27,097 nt of DNA from an uncultured Lachnospiraceae bacterium (lineage in GTDB: Bacteria > Bacillota > Clostridia > Lachnospirales > Lachnospiraceae), in contig CAJUFU010000041.1 of NCBI GenBank assembly GCA_910585555.1, positions 1 through 27,097 on the forward strand, written 5' to 3'. The first letter of the stretch is position 1; each line of letters begins with the position of its first letter. This document shows, one piece after another, positions 7,456 through 14,769 of this stretch. A program made the position numbers and the translations under genes. The notes under the pieces were generated by a model. The model searched no databases, had not been told where the DNA came from, and saw only the letters and a list, made by a program, of their open reading frames with translations.

Positions 7456-8886
7456 CTAATAAAATCCATAGCTTCTTGTCATTTCATAGGAATAGCCAAA
7501 CCCGCTGGTCACAGATAACTCCGCCTCATAGGTATCAAAACAGCCGTCCAGACGAAATTTAGAATTTCCAGGCGTACGGCGAATATCCATCTCCATAATA
7601 TCCATGGCTCTGTATGCCCTGCTTGTCTTATCCTGCAAGAAAAGCATAATCTGTAAATATTCTTTGTAATTCAAGCCCTTTCCACCGCCGTCTTCTGTCA
7701 AACTTTCACGCACATTTTTGATGCAGTTAATTCCGGTCTTCCAGTCAGCAGATGTTTTCATAAGAGGCACTCTGCCGCCGCTAAGCAGTGTCTTTACATC
7801 CTGCAGGCTCTCCACATAAGCCCAGGCAAATAAAATGGTATATTTGACAGGCACCGCCAATGCCGGCAATAAAGTCACTGCCGCAAGGGCCATGGCCGCC
7901 GCTTCCGCTTCCGCCACTTTGACCGTATCTGATAGAATATAAATTACATTAGCTGCCTCCCGCCATCTCAAGAGTCTCTTTGCCACTTGCTCAAGGTTTT
8001 GCCAATCCGTATCCTCTCCGGCTAAAATGTACTCAATCTGATATTTCAGCAGGGATTTATCCAGCTCCTGCCCGTAATAGCCGCATTTTTCGAACAAATA
8101 GGCCTCAAAGACCAGTTCGTTAGGTTCCCCGGACACCTCAGCCGCCTCCGTGCTCAAACCGGTTCCCTGCAGAATAGAACGATGGGATAGATAGTCGGCG
8201 GTATTGACTTTCACCGTAGATACCTGAGAAGGCTGCGCAAGCACCAGATTCAACACACCGCTGCCCCTGGTGGCATTCGCTGCATCTGCCGGATTATCAA
8301 GCGGCACCTCCTCGAATTTACCTTCCTCCACTTCCCTTTCAGGTAAACCGATCTCCGCAATCTGCGCCTCATACTGTTGCCGCTCCCCAGCAACATCCCT
8401 TGACTCCAATCCATGTAACTGCAGGATATCCACATTCAGCGGAATCTTCTCCAGAACTGCCCCCAAAGGATAATCTGCCATATAATCCGTAATCTGTCTT
8501 TTGAGAACAGCACCGCCTTGGTCGGATGCAACAGAATAAGCGTCAATGTTCACAGTCGTTACATCCATGGAGAGGAAATCCCTTGTATGAAAACCTCCTT
8601 GCGCCTTTGGTCTAAAGTTCATCTCCATATACTTCTCAAGATGCGCCTCCGTATTGCCAATGTCCGGACGTGTTCCCCCATAGGCAGTATCCACAAACAA
8701 AAGATCATACTGCTCCAAAAGTTCCCTGTGATATTCCGCCAATACGGAATTCATGCCGATATCCGCCACACACTCGGATTTCATGCGTATGGCACTGATT
8801 CGTGCCCCTTCTATTACTGTGAATACAAGGGACAGAATCAATGTGAGGGATAACGAGAGAAATACCGTTATATACCCCCGCCTCAT
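7456..8886 (-). CDS. TadG-like minor pilus protein (DUF5702-like)
   Basis: This 476-residue protein has an N-terminal hydrophobic helix following MRRGYITVF. The layout mimics a prepilin site (Gly then hydrophobic helix), but position +5 is Phe instead of Glu. The long outer region has no catalytic motif I recognise. A second hydrophobic alanine-rich stretch near residues 325-355 may be a membrane-active segment. The family is a common companion of tad genes in Clostridia and is thought to fill the TadG/TadF minor-pilin position. Its ATG overlaps the Flp pilin stop codon (ATGA), so it is translationally coupled to the major pilin. Confidence 0.75.
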   Translation of the reverse strand: MRRGYITVFLSLSLTLILSLVFTVIEGARISAIRMKSECVADIGMNSVLAEYHRELLEQYDLLFVDTAYGGTRPDIGNTEAHLEKYMEMNFRPKAQGGFHTRDFLSMDVTTVNIDAYSVASDQGGAVLKRQITDYMADYPLGAVLEKIPLNVDILQLHGLESRDVAGERQQYEAQIAEIGLPEREVEEGKFEEVPLDNPADAANATRGSGVLNLVLAQPSQVSTVKVNTADYLSHRSILQGTGLSTEAAEVSGEPNELVFEAYLFEKCGYYGQELDKSLLKYQIEYILAGEDTDWQNLEQVAKRLLRWREAANVIYILSDTVKVAEAEAAAMALAAVTLLPALAVPVKYTILFAWAYVESLQDVKTLLSGGRVPLMKTSADWKTGINCIKNVRESLTEDGGGKGLNYKEYLQIMLFLQDKTSRAYRAMDIMEMDIRRTPGNSKFRLDGCFDTYEAELSVTSGFGYSYEMTRSYGFY

Positions 8887-9077
8887 GACATTACCGTTTT
8901 GCTGTCTTTGGTAATCTTATCAAAGATTGTCTCTACCAAAGACCGCAGCTGTGTCTTGAAGATGATCACCAGGCCAATCAGTACCACAATAATCAGAATA
9001 ATCTCCACCGTGCCCATGCCTTCTTCTTCCCGCAGGAATCTTTTAAATCCCTTTAGTTTTCCATGTTCTTTTTTCAT
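8883..9077 (-). CDS. flp: Flp-type type IVb major pilin
   Basis: A short pilin with leader ending REEEG, cleavage predicted between Gly and Met, mature start MGTVE (Glu at +5), then a strongly hydrophobic helix ILIIVVLIGLVIIF and a short tail. The ATG at 9077 has an excellent AAAGGAGG site and gives 64 residues with a 20-residue leader, typical for Flp. The same frame is open upstream to an ATG at 9152 that also has a strong AGGAGGAG site and would give 89 residues with a 45-residue leader. It follows tadC by 94 bp and overlaps the DUF5702 gene. It is expected to be the main fibre subunit. Confidence 0.88.
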   Translation of the reverse strand: MKKEHGKLKGFKRFLREEEGMGTVEIILIIVVLIGLVIIFKTQLRSLVETIFDKITKDSKTVMS

Positions 9078-9171
9078 CTGCCTTTTCCTCCTTTGATTTA
9101 TTTTGGAACCCTCTATGGGGATCTCCAATCCAGTACTGCTCAATCTATACATAAAACTCCTCCTGCCAACG

Positions 9172-10641
9172 TTACATCATGAAAGAAAAATACGCCGGGA
9201 TGATAATGATTACCATAACGATACATAGCATCATCATCATTGGTAAGAGTAGTTTCGTGCCTGCCTCCTCGCCCAGCTTCTTGGCCAGGCTCTTTCTCTG
9301 TGCAAAGGCACTATCCGCCTCCTGCCGTAACATCTGCAGAAGGTCATTGCTGCCCTTGCGGAGATTCTGCGCCAACAGTGCAGAGAGTTTTAAATAGGCC
9401 TGCACCTGGCATCTTCTGCCAAAGTGATCGTACGCCTCGGTCTCTAATCTGCCGCCCTGCAGTTCATAGCAGGCAATCAGAATCTCTTCATAAACATATC
9501 TTTTCTTTCGCCTTTCCTGTTTCCTGTAATCCTCTCCCATCTTGAGAAACGCATTTCTGATGGTCATGCCCGCGCCCATATAAAGCGCCAGCTTGTTTAC
9601 AATCTCCGGATAATCTAACAAAAGTTCTTTCTTGCGAAGCTCCAGTTTCTGGTCCAGCTCTCTTTTATGTCCCCAATACAAAACGCCTGCCGCTATGAAA
9701 ACCAGCATCAAAAAGTATCCGCTGCTGTCCTCTATAATTTCCCTCCATACAATGGGATGCGCGTCCACCTGGTCTGGAAGCACCATCTTATCTTCGTTCT
9801 TCGTGCTCTCCTCCTGTTTTGCAAGCAGTTCATCCATCCGGTTGCGCAGTGCTTCTTTGGCAGTGTAGAGGACCGGATTAACCTGTATATACAGCTGATG
9901 CTCAAAGTCCCACTCCTCATAGTGAAAATGAGCCGTCAGCGTTACAATCTCCCCTTCCGTGAGTTCTTCATTATCTACAGTTCCATCCATATTGATTACA
10001 GAATAGGCACTGCTCTCCCATGTAATTTCAAAAGGATACCCTTCCAGACCCGCTACCAATTCCATATCCTTGCGCACATCGTCAAAACCTTCATTTTCTC
10101 CCAAAATAGCGGCCGGCAGCTGTTCCAATGCTTCCATATACAGCACATCTATCTCTTCCTGCGTATACTTGCGCTCCTCCACCAGATACGCAAATATTTC
10201 CTCCCCCGCTCCCTCAATCTGCGCCTCCAGTCCCACCGGCACCTCACCGCCGCCATAAGGATTACGCCGCAGGTAATTACCGTCCATCAGCAAAGGACTG
10301 CTTCGTGCACTGCCCCATACGGCCAGGCAGAGAACATCCCCCAGAAATATCACCATCAATATCATGCTGTACTGAGCCAAATAATACTCTTTTACCTGTT
10401 CAGGGACCGCTGTCTCAGGATGCAGCGTCTTAAGCTTATCGCCCAGCTTTCGTCTGCTCAAATCCCTTTTCCAGTTCTTTCCCCGCCCTGCATGTTTCTG
10501 CCTTATGTCCTGCTGCCTGTGTAACAAATAGGCCGCCATTTTCCTAAAAACCCCTTTTTCCCGCTCCCTCCAAGACAGGATAAACAGCAAGGCAAACATC
10601 CCCATAATGCACACATAGACGAATATCATCTCTATCACCAT
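9172..10641 (-). CDS. tadC: TadC-like platform protein with large inserted outer domain
   Basis: This inner-membrane type II secretion F-domain protein would anchor the pilus motor. The C-terminal half (about 335-470) carries the T2SSF helical bundle, with LLLDYPEIVNKLALYMGAGMT and QRKSLAKKLGEEAGTKLLLP, and ends in a hydrophobic helix. At 489 residues it is much longer than usual TadC (about 300). It has an N-terminal membrane helix (about 5-22), a basic loop, a second helix (about 90-110), then some 190 residues of acidic, probably outer domain before a third helix near 310. ATG at 10641 has GGAAGGGA close upstream; a GTG at 10638 is an alternative. It lies 41 bp after tadB. Confidence 0.83.
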   Translation of the reverse strand: MVIEMIFVYVCIMGMFALLFILSWREREKGVFRKMAAYLLHRQQDIRQKHAGRGKNWKRDLSRRKLGDKLKTLHPETAVPEQVKEYYLAQYSMILMVIFLGDVLCLAVWGSARSSPLLMDGNYLRRNPYGGGEVPVGLEAQIEGAGEEIFAYLVEERKYTQEEIDVLYMEALEQLPAAILGENEGFDDVRKDMELVAGLEGYPFEITWESSAYSVINMDGTVDNEELTEGEIVTLTAHFHYEEWDFEHQLYIQVNPVLYTAKEALRNRMDELLAKQEESTKNEDKMVLPDQVDAHPIVWREIIEDSSGYFLMLVFIAAGVLYWGHKRELDQKLELRKKELLLDYPEIVNKLALYMGAGMTIRNAFLKMGEDYRKQERRKKRYVYEEILIACYELQGGRLETEAYDHFGRRCQVQAYLKLSALLAQNLRKGSNDLLQMLRQEADSAFAQRKSLAKKLGEEAGTKLLLPMMMMLCIVMVIIIIPAYFSFMM

Positions 10642-10682
10642 TCCCTTCCATACCCGTAATATTGGCTGCAGCTGCGCCTCTC

Positions 10683-11441
10683 CTAAACCTCTATTTCCAC
10701 AATCCGTTTAGACAAAAGATACGCTGCCCCGTAGAAGCCCAGACAGATTGTCATAATCACTATCCCAATCAGATTGTGGTACAGTACATCGAAGAAACCT
10801 TTCGAAGTCGTCCCAATGTAGAAGATAATCAGAAAAGGCACCATATTCATAATCTTCTGCTCCATCTTTTTCGCGCTAATCATCAGTTGAATCTCCTTGT
10901 CCGTCTCTATCTTCTGCTCAATCACTGCCGCAGTCTTTTCCAGAATATCCGTCATATTCCCGCCGCTTCTTTTGGCAATCAGAAAGACATCCGCAAACTG
11001 CATGATATCCTGTTGGCTGCTCCTGACTCCCAGGCTGTACAATAGTTTCTCAAGCACTACATTATTTTCCAGTCCCAGGATAATATGCCGTACTTCCTGA
11101 CAGATAGGGCTCTTTAAGCCATAGAGCATTTCCATATCCCGGTAAGCTTCTCGAAAGGCATTTTCTATGGAGTACCCTGCCCGCTGGTTGGCGGAAAGAG
11201 ACAAAATCAAATCCTTAAACTGCACACTCAGTTCCTGACGGCGTTTTCCCGCCAATTCTTTTTTCTTTTCCCGGAAGAAAAAGAGCAGTACCGGAGACAG
11301 ACACGCACAGGCAATCCAGGACTGGTAAAAGAAGTACCCTGTCATTACCACAAACAAACTCCCTTCCAGCAGGTAAAGAAGCTTCTGCACCAATGTAAAA
11401 CGATATTCAGCATAATCCGGCAGATCGCAGTTTTTCGACAT
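10683..11441 (-). CDS. tadB: TadB-like platform protein (type II secretion F domain)
   Basis: This 252-residue polytopic membrane protein has an N-terminal pair of hydrophobic segments (about 18-58). A cytoplasmic T2SSF domain follows (about 68-200) with LILSLSANQRAGYSIENAFREA and DVFLIAKRSGGNMTDILEKTA, both typical of TadB. Two C-terminal helices complete it. It pairs with TadC to form the membrane platform contacted by the TadA ATPase. Its ATG at 11441 lies inside the 3' end of tadA (35-base overlap), with GGGGGAG as the ribosome binding site, so translation is probably coupled to tadA. Confidence 0.88.
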   Translation of the reverse strand: MSKNCDLPDYAEYRFTLVQKLLYLLEGSLFVVMTGYFFYQSWIACACLSPVLLFFFREKKKELAGKRRQELSVQFKDLILSLSANQRAGYSIENAFREAYRDMEMLYGLKSPICQEVRHIILGLENNVVLEKLLYSLGVRSSQQDIMQFADVFLIAKRSGGNMTDILEKTAAVIEQKIETDKEIQLMISAKKMEQKIMNMVPFLIIFYIGTTSKGFFDVLYHNLIGIVIMTICLGFYGAAYLLSKRIVEIEV

Positions 11442-12627
11442 AAACCAACTCCCCCTTCTTTACAAGCTCTCCCTGAATCTTTCCCTGAGCATCCTCCCCC
11501 ATCTCTGTGAATTGGTATAAAGTCTGCAGTTGTATCTTCCCTTTTTCATAGCCGAGAACCTCCACAATCTCCAATACCTTTCTTGACCTGTCCCGCAGGC
11601 GCCCCAGATGCACAATGATATCAATTCCCGATGCAATCTGCTGTCTGATAGCATCCAAGGGTATCTCCATTCCCATAAGAATCATATTTTCCAGACGGCT
11701 CAACATATCCGCGGAGCTGTTGGCATGTCCGGTGGACATGGAACCATCGTGCCCGGTATTAAGACACTGCATCATATCGAAGGCCTCTCCGCCCCTGACT
11801 TCCCCGACAATAATGCGGTCCGGCCGCATACGCAGAGAAGTCTTAATCAAATCTCTTATGGTAATCTCCTGACATCCTTCCACATTCGCATTTCGGGTCT
11901 CCATACGCACCAGATTCGGAATACTGCGTATCTGCAGTTCTGCACTGTCTTCAATCGTAATAATGCGCTCCTGCGCCGGAATGTAATTAGACAGTGCATT
12001 TAAAAATGTGGTCTTACCGGAACCCGTCCCGCCGCTGATAAAAATGTTGTATTTCGCCTGCACCAGTTTGTTGAGCCATGCGCACACCTTGTCTGTCACA
12101 GAGCCGAAAGACACCAAGTCCTCCATGGTGATGGGTTTGTCCGGAAAACGCCGTATGGTTAGAATCGGACCGTTTAAGGCTACCGGATTTAGGACAACGT
12201 TGACGCGGGACCCATTCTGGAGTCTGGCATCCACAATAGGAGATGCCTCGTTAACTACCCTGTTGCAGTCGGATACAATCTGCTGTACCACATTTTGCAG
12301 TTTCTCCTCACTCTCAAATCTCAGATCGCTTTTGTACAATTTCCCTTCTCGTTCCACAAAAATATGATTCGGGCCATTGACCATAATCTCCGTAACCTGC
12401 GGGTCATCCACAAATTCCTGTAACACATCCAGCTTACGTATCGCATGAAAGAGTTCTCTTCGCAGCTGCTCTCTCTTAGCCAAGGAAAGCGGTATCTTCT
12501 TACTCTCCCGGACCAGCATTTCGTCTATCAGCTCCTGGATTTCTTCATCACTGCTCTCCCGCGAATAATCGATACTTTCAGAAAGTTTTTCTTTCAGTTC
12601 TTTTTTCCTGTCCTGTACGTTATCCAT
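11407..12627 (-). CDS. tadA: TadA/CpaF-type pilus assembly ATPase
   Basis: This is the secretion ATPase that powers Tad pilus assembly at the cytoplasmic face of the membrane. Visible motifs are the Walker A SGGTGSGKTT, the Asp-box region ITIEDSAELQI, RPDRIIVGEVRGGEAFDM as Walker B region, and the His-box STGHANSS. A helical N-terminal domain (about 1-90) precedes the core. The frame is open to 12675, but the ATG at 12627 has an AGAGG site and overlaps the tadZ stop by 8 bases, as expected in this packed operon; that start gives 406 residues, normal for the family. All catalytic motifs look intact. Confidence 0.94.
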   Translation of the reverse strand: MDNVQDRKKELKEKLSESIDYSRESSDEEIQELIDEMLVRESKKIPLSLAKREQLRRELFHAIRKLDVLQEFVDDPQVTEIMVNGPNHIFVEREGKLYKSDLRFESEEKLQNVVQQIVSDCNRVVNEASPIVDARLQNGSRVNVVLNPVALNGPILTIRRFPDKPITMEDLVSFGSVTDKVCAWLNKLVQAKYNIFISGGTGSGKTTFLNALSNYIPAQERIITIEDSAELQIRSIPNLVRMETRNANVEGCQEITIRDLIKTSLRMRPDRIIVGEVRGGEAFDMMQCLNTGHDGSMSTGHANSSADMLSRLENMILMGMEIPLDAIRQQIASGIDIIVHLGRLRDRSRKVLEIVEVLGYEKGKIQLQTLYQFTEMGEDAQGKIQGELVKKGELVYVEKLRSAGLC

Positions 12628-13630
12628 AAATATCCTCTTTGATGATTGACCTTGCATATGCGGCCAGCTCCCCATGTGTCATCAGTTCCAAACCTGCAGG
12701 CAGTTCCCGGAAAATAGGGAATCTGCATTTAACAGTCTTTTGTGCAATCTCTTCCAGGCCGTTAAATTTAAGAATCTGCTCATATTGTTCCATCTTAGCC
12801 TGCGCAAAAGAATCGTCCCTGGTGATGGTGTACACCTTACAGCAATTCTTTAGAAGATCATATAGTCCATTAACCCCTTCATCCAAATCCAAAATGATAA
12901 ATTCATACTGCCCAATTGCCGCCACATCCTGGCAAAATTCCATCCACTGTGTTCCTGTCACTTCCTTAAGTCCCAGGGAATACTGCACAGGAGGAATATA
13001 ATCAAGCCCTCCCACATTCTGTACGATGGAAGACATCCGCAAGGCAAGTTTCTCTCTCGCACTCTTGAAATAAAACATGGCGTCTACTATATCCGTATCA
13101 AATTCTCTTTTCAGCAATCCGCCAAATCCCGCATAGGTCTCAAGATTCAAATACAGTACTTTATGTTCCTTTGAAAGAATCTGCCCCAAAGACAGTGCAA
13201 AAGAAGTCTGCAGACATCTTTTGACAGGAGAATACATCCCTATCATCTTAACCGCCGTTTCTTTTACCGTCTCCTCTGCTTCCCAGCTCCCTAAATCCGC
13301 CACCGACTCTATGATCAGCTGCACGACTCTTTCCGGGCTCTGGTACTTGCTGATGTAGCACAAATCTTCCTGCTCCTTGTGATCACTTTCCTGCAGAACA
13401 AATATCTGCTCCACCTGCTTTCTGATATACTCTTGTTTGAGAAGCTTAAGGGCACTCTCTGCAATGAGCAAGACCGCTATTTCCTCCTGCATGGCAAATT
13501 TCTCCAACTCGCTTGCCGCCGTGAATAAATGCAGTGTATAGGGCAGCCTCACCTTCTCCAATATGTACTCCGCCATGCGAAAAGCGTACCCTTCCTCTAT
13601 ATCGCAGATGGCCATAATCTTTTGACTCAA
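12620..13630 (-). CDS. tadZ: TadZ/CpaE-like pilus localisation protein with degenerate P-loop
   Basis: This 336-residue protein has an N-terminal receiver-like region (about 1-110) followed by a MinD/ParA-like fold. Family landmarks are YSPVKRCLQTSFALSLGQ near residue 133, VLYLNLETYAGF near 158 and EFIILDLDEG near 237. TadZ/CpaE proteins place the pilus apparatus in the cell. In MinD-type ATPases the loop carries GKT/S; here the equivalent residues read Leu-Gln-Thr, so the nucleotide-binding lysine is missing. Related clostridial proteins, as I recall them, keep the lysine here. The gene overlaps the prepilin peptidase by 4 bases upstream and tadA by 8 downstream. ATG at 13630. Confidence 0.8.
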   Translation of the reverse strand: MSQKIMAICDIEEGYAFRMAEYILEKVRLPYTLHLFTAASELEKFAMQEEIAVLLIAESALKLLKQEYIRKQVEQIFVLQESDHKEQEDLCYISKYQSPERVVQLIIESVADLGSWEAEETVKETAVKMIGMYSPVKRCLQTSFALSLGQILSKEHKVLYLNLETYAGFGGLLKREFDTDIVDAMFYFKSAREKLALRMSSIVQNVGGLDYIPPVQYSLGLKEVTGTQWMEFCQDVAAIGQYEFIILDLDEGVNGLYDLLKNCCKVYTITRDDSFAQAKMEQYEQILKFNGLEEIAQKTVKCRFPIFRELPAGLELMTHGELAAYARSIIKEDIYG

Positions 13631-14154
13631 ATCAAACCTCCTATTCTCATTGCCGCACTAAATAAGACCGGCAGGGCAAAATGAATCTTATTCTTGTGGT
13701 ATGTGCGGTAATCTTCCACCAAATCTTCCCCATATATTTTCCAGTGCCCTGACCGCATAACCTCCGACAAGTATGAGAAAAAATAGTACATCCTCTCCCT
13801 GCCGTTATGTTCTGCCAATAACTTGACCACCGAAAATACCGCTCCGATTACAAAAGCTCCCGCCAATATGATCAGAAGTTCTTTCGCCGCGCAAAAGCTT
13901 CCAATCATGAGAAACAGCTTTACATCACCTGCGCCCAACGCGCCTATCTTATACAGGGGATATAAAAGCAGAAACGCTAAAGATACAGAAACCGCAATTT
14001 CCAAAACCTGTCGGCCGCTGTAAAGACTGCCGCCCAAACCGATTAGTGTTCCGAGCAATAGGAACCCATTGGGAATCCGGTCTGTTTTCAGATCTGCAAA
14101 TGCTGACAGCAATAGCAGAAAAAGCAAAATAGATTGACAAATATTCAGTCCAAT
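13627..14154 (-). CDS. tadV: TadV-type prepilin peptidase, first tad gene, probable non-ATG start
   Basis: A24-family aspartyl protease that would process Flp and the pseudopilins. The catalytic aspartates are in FADLKTDRIPNG near residue 26 and GAGDVKLFLMIGS near 86; several hydrophobic helices surround them. No in-frame ATG or GTG exists between the upstream stop and the first motif. A strong CGGAGG site (14161-14166) is followed, six bases later, by an in-frame ATT at 14152-14154, giving 175 residues with a normal first helix. Alternatives are CTG at 14148 or TTG at 14127; the latter is far from the ribosome binding site. It opens the tad operon and overlaps tadZ by 4 bases. Confidence 0.8.
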   Translation of the reverse strand: MGLNICQSILLFLLLLSAFADLKTDRIPNGFLLLGTLIGLGGSLYSGRQVLEIAVSVSLAFLLLYPLYKIGALGAGDVKLFLMIGSFCAAKELLIILAGAFVIGAVFSVVKLLAEHNGRERMYYFFSYLSEVMRSGHWKIYGEDLVEDYRTYHKNKIHFALPVLFSAAMRIGGLI

Positions 14155-14183
14155 AGACCACCTCCGTAACTTATATGATTTAG

Positions 14184-14265
14184 ACTCAACGAAATAATTG
14201 GGAGAAATCCCCGATGCCTGATGGCATTGAATGAAAGCTTTCGCTTCTCATAGAATTTCTTGAGT
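14184..14265 (-). ncRNA. Candidate structured leader RNA (four-way junction) of the tad operon
   Basis: On the minus strand the outer arms ACTCAAGAAAT and ATTTC-G-TTGAGT pair over 11 bp with one bulged G. They enclose three hairpins. The first (14231-14251) is ATGA/AAGC against GCTT/TCAT with one bulge and a GAAA tetraloop. The second (14214-14227) is ATGCC/GGCAT, and the third (14200-14211) is GGGA/TCCC. Linkers are 2-4 bases. The element begins a few bases after the predicted transcription start and ends about 18 bases before the ribosome binding site. I could not match it to a riboswitch class; it lacks the conserved c-di-GMP-I core. Structure was judged by eye only. Confidence 0.45.
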
Positions 14266-14275
14266 TGTGAATTGA

Positions 14276-14303
14276 ATTATACCACATCCGTAGAACTTGT
14301 CTA
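14276..14303 (-). promoter_or_regulatory. Probable promoter of the tad operon
   Basis: On the minus strand TAGACA (14298-14303) and a perfect TATAAT (14276-14281) are separated by 16 bases. The -10 is preceded by TGG, giving an extended -10 (TGGTATAAT). The start would be near 14269, leaving a leader of roughly 115 bases that holds the four-way junction and the ribosome binding site. It lies downstream of the bofA terminator. Confidence 0.65.
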
Positions 14304-14315
14304 GACCTAATCCGT

Positions 14316-14348
14316 AAAAAATATGATTTTGTGAAAATCTCACAAAAT
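14316..14348 (-). terminator. Rho-independent terminator of bofA
   Basis: The 9-bp stem ATTTTGTGA/TCACAAAAT (14340-14348 with 14326-14334) has a five-base loop and is followed by CATATTTTTT on the minus strand. The bofA stop codon is at the top of the upstream arm. The stem is AT-rich, so efficiency may be moderate. Confidence 0.6.
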
Positions 14349-14612
14349 TTTGAAGAAATGAATTCCATAAAGTACCACAACCCCAGGAAATCCAAGGATT
14401 CCGGATGTCAAAACAGTGAGGGGATTAATACCCACCGCCACCGGAAACTGTTGTGACGCCAACAGAAGATTTAAGCCATAGATGCCTATAGTCCCCATAA
14501 CTGCCCGCAGAACAAAGTTCACCAGCCACTCCACTTTCTTACCCATCGCGCCGATTATCAACACCACAAGACACACACCGAGAATTGCCGCCATACCACC
14601 CATGTTTTCCAT
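14340..14612 (-). CDS. bofA: BofA family pro-sigma-K processing inhibitor
   Basis: This 90-residue hydrophobic protein has predicted helices at about 8-22, 30-50 and 65-85. The C-terminal part, with GINPLTVLTSGILGFPGVVVLYGI, is characteristic of BofA. In sporulating Firmicutes BofA holds the SpoIVFB protease inactive in the mother-cell-derived forespore membrane until sigma-K is needed. The ATG at 14612 follows GGAGG by six bases. A sigma-E-like promoter is visible upstream, and a terminator overlaps its stop codon, so it appears to be a single-gene unit. It diverges from a DUF2508 gene, whose homologue yaaL is the same-strand neighbour of bofA in Bacillus subtilis. Confidence 0.88.
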   Translation of the reverse strand: MENMGGMAAILGVCLVVLIIGAMGKKVEWLVNFVLRAVMGTIGIYGLNLLLASQQFPVAVGINPLTVLTSGILGFPGVVVLYGIHFFKIL

Positions 14613-14663
14613 AAAATGCCTCCGTAAAATGTTAGATTACTTGTCTTTTAATACCATATGCGC

Positions 14664-14692
14664 GATGTATGGGGGATATTACATGAATATTT
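14664..14692 (-). promoter_or_regulatory. Sigma-E-like sporulation promoter of bofA
   Basis: On the minus strand AAATATT (14686-14692) is followed after exactly 14 bases by CATACATC (14664-14671). This is close to the sporulation sigma-E pattern (kmATATT, 14 bases, CATACAnT), with mismatches only at the first -35 base and the last -10 base. Start would be near 14656, about 44 bases before the bofA ATG. Sigma-E control of bofA is known in Bacillus subtilis. Confidence 0.6.
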
Positions 14693-14713
14693 ATCCAAAT
14701 TTTACCTATACTG

Positions 14714-14751
14714 GAATGAGAAGAACTTCTAAAGATTTTCTAATCTCATTC
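14714..14751 (+). repeat. 8-bp inverted repeat upstream of the DUF2508 ribosome binding site
   Basis: GAATGAGA (14714-14721) and TCTCATTC (14744-14751) are perfectly complementary across a 22-base loop. The repeat ends two bases before the GGAAAGG ribosome binding site of the plus-strand gene. It could be a leader hairpin or an operator. A weak TATACT lies at 14707-14712, but I found no convincing -35 for it. Confidence 0.35.
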
Positions 14752-14769
14752 ATGGAAAGGTGGGTTTTT

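Noticed and set aside
9667..10524. Long 285-residue plus-strand open frame opposite tadC
   Set aside because: The opposite strand codes a recognisable TadC with T2SSF motifs, tight operon spacing and good start signals; the plus-strand translation is His/Arg/Ile-rich with no family resemblance or ribosome binding site.
13949..14161. GTG-started 70-residue frame using the GGAGG at 14161-14166
   Set aside because: The GTG overlaps the ribosome binding site itself, and this frame lacks the prepilin peptidase motifs, which lie in the other frame.
14184..14265. c-di-GMP-I (GEMM) riboswitch identity for the tad leader
   Set aside because: A GAAA tetraloop is present, but the conserved GGCAAACC and GACGCAAAGC core segments are not.
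14186..14395. 69-residue minus-strand frame between bofA and the tad operon
   Set aside because: It crosses the bofA stop, the terminator, the tad promoter and the leader structure, and its product resembles nothing known.
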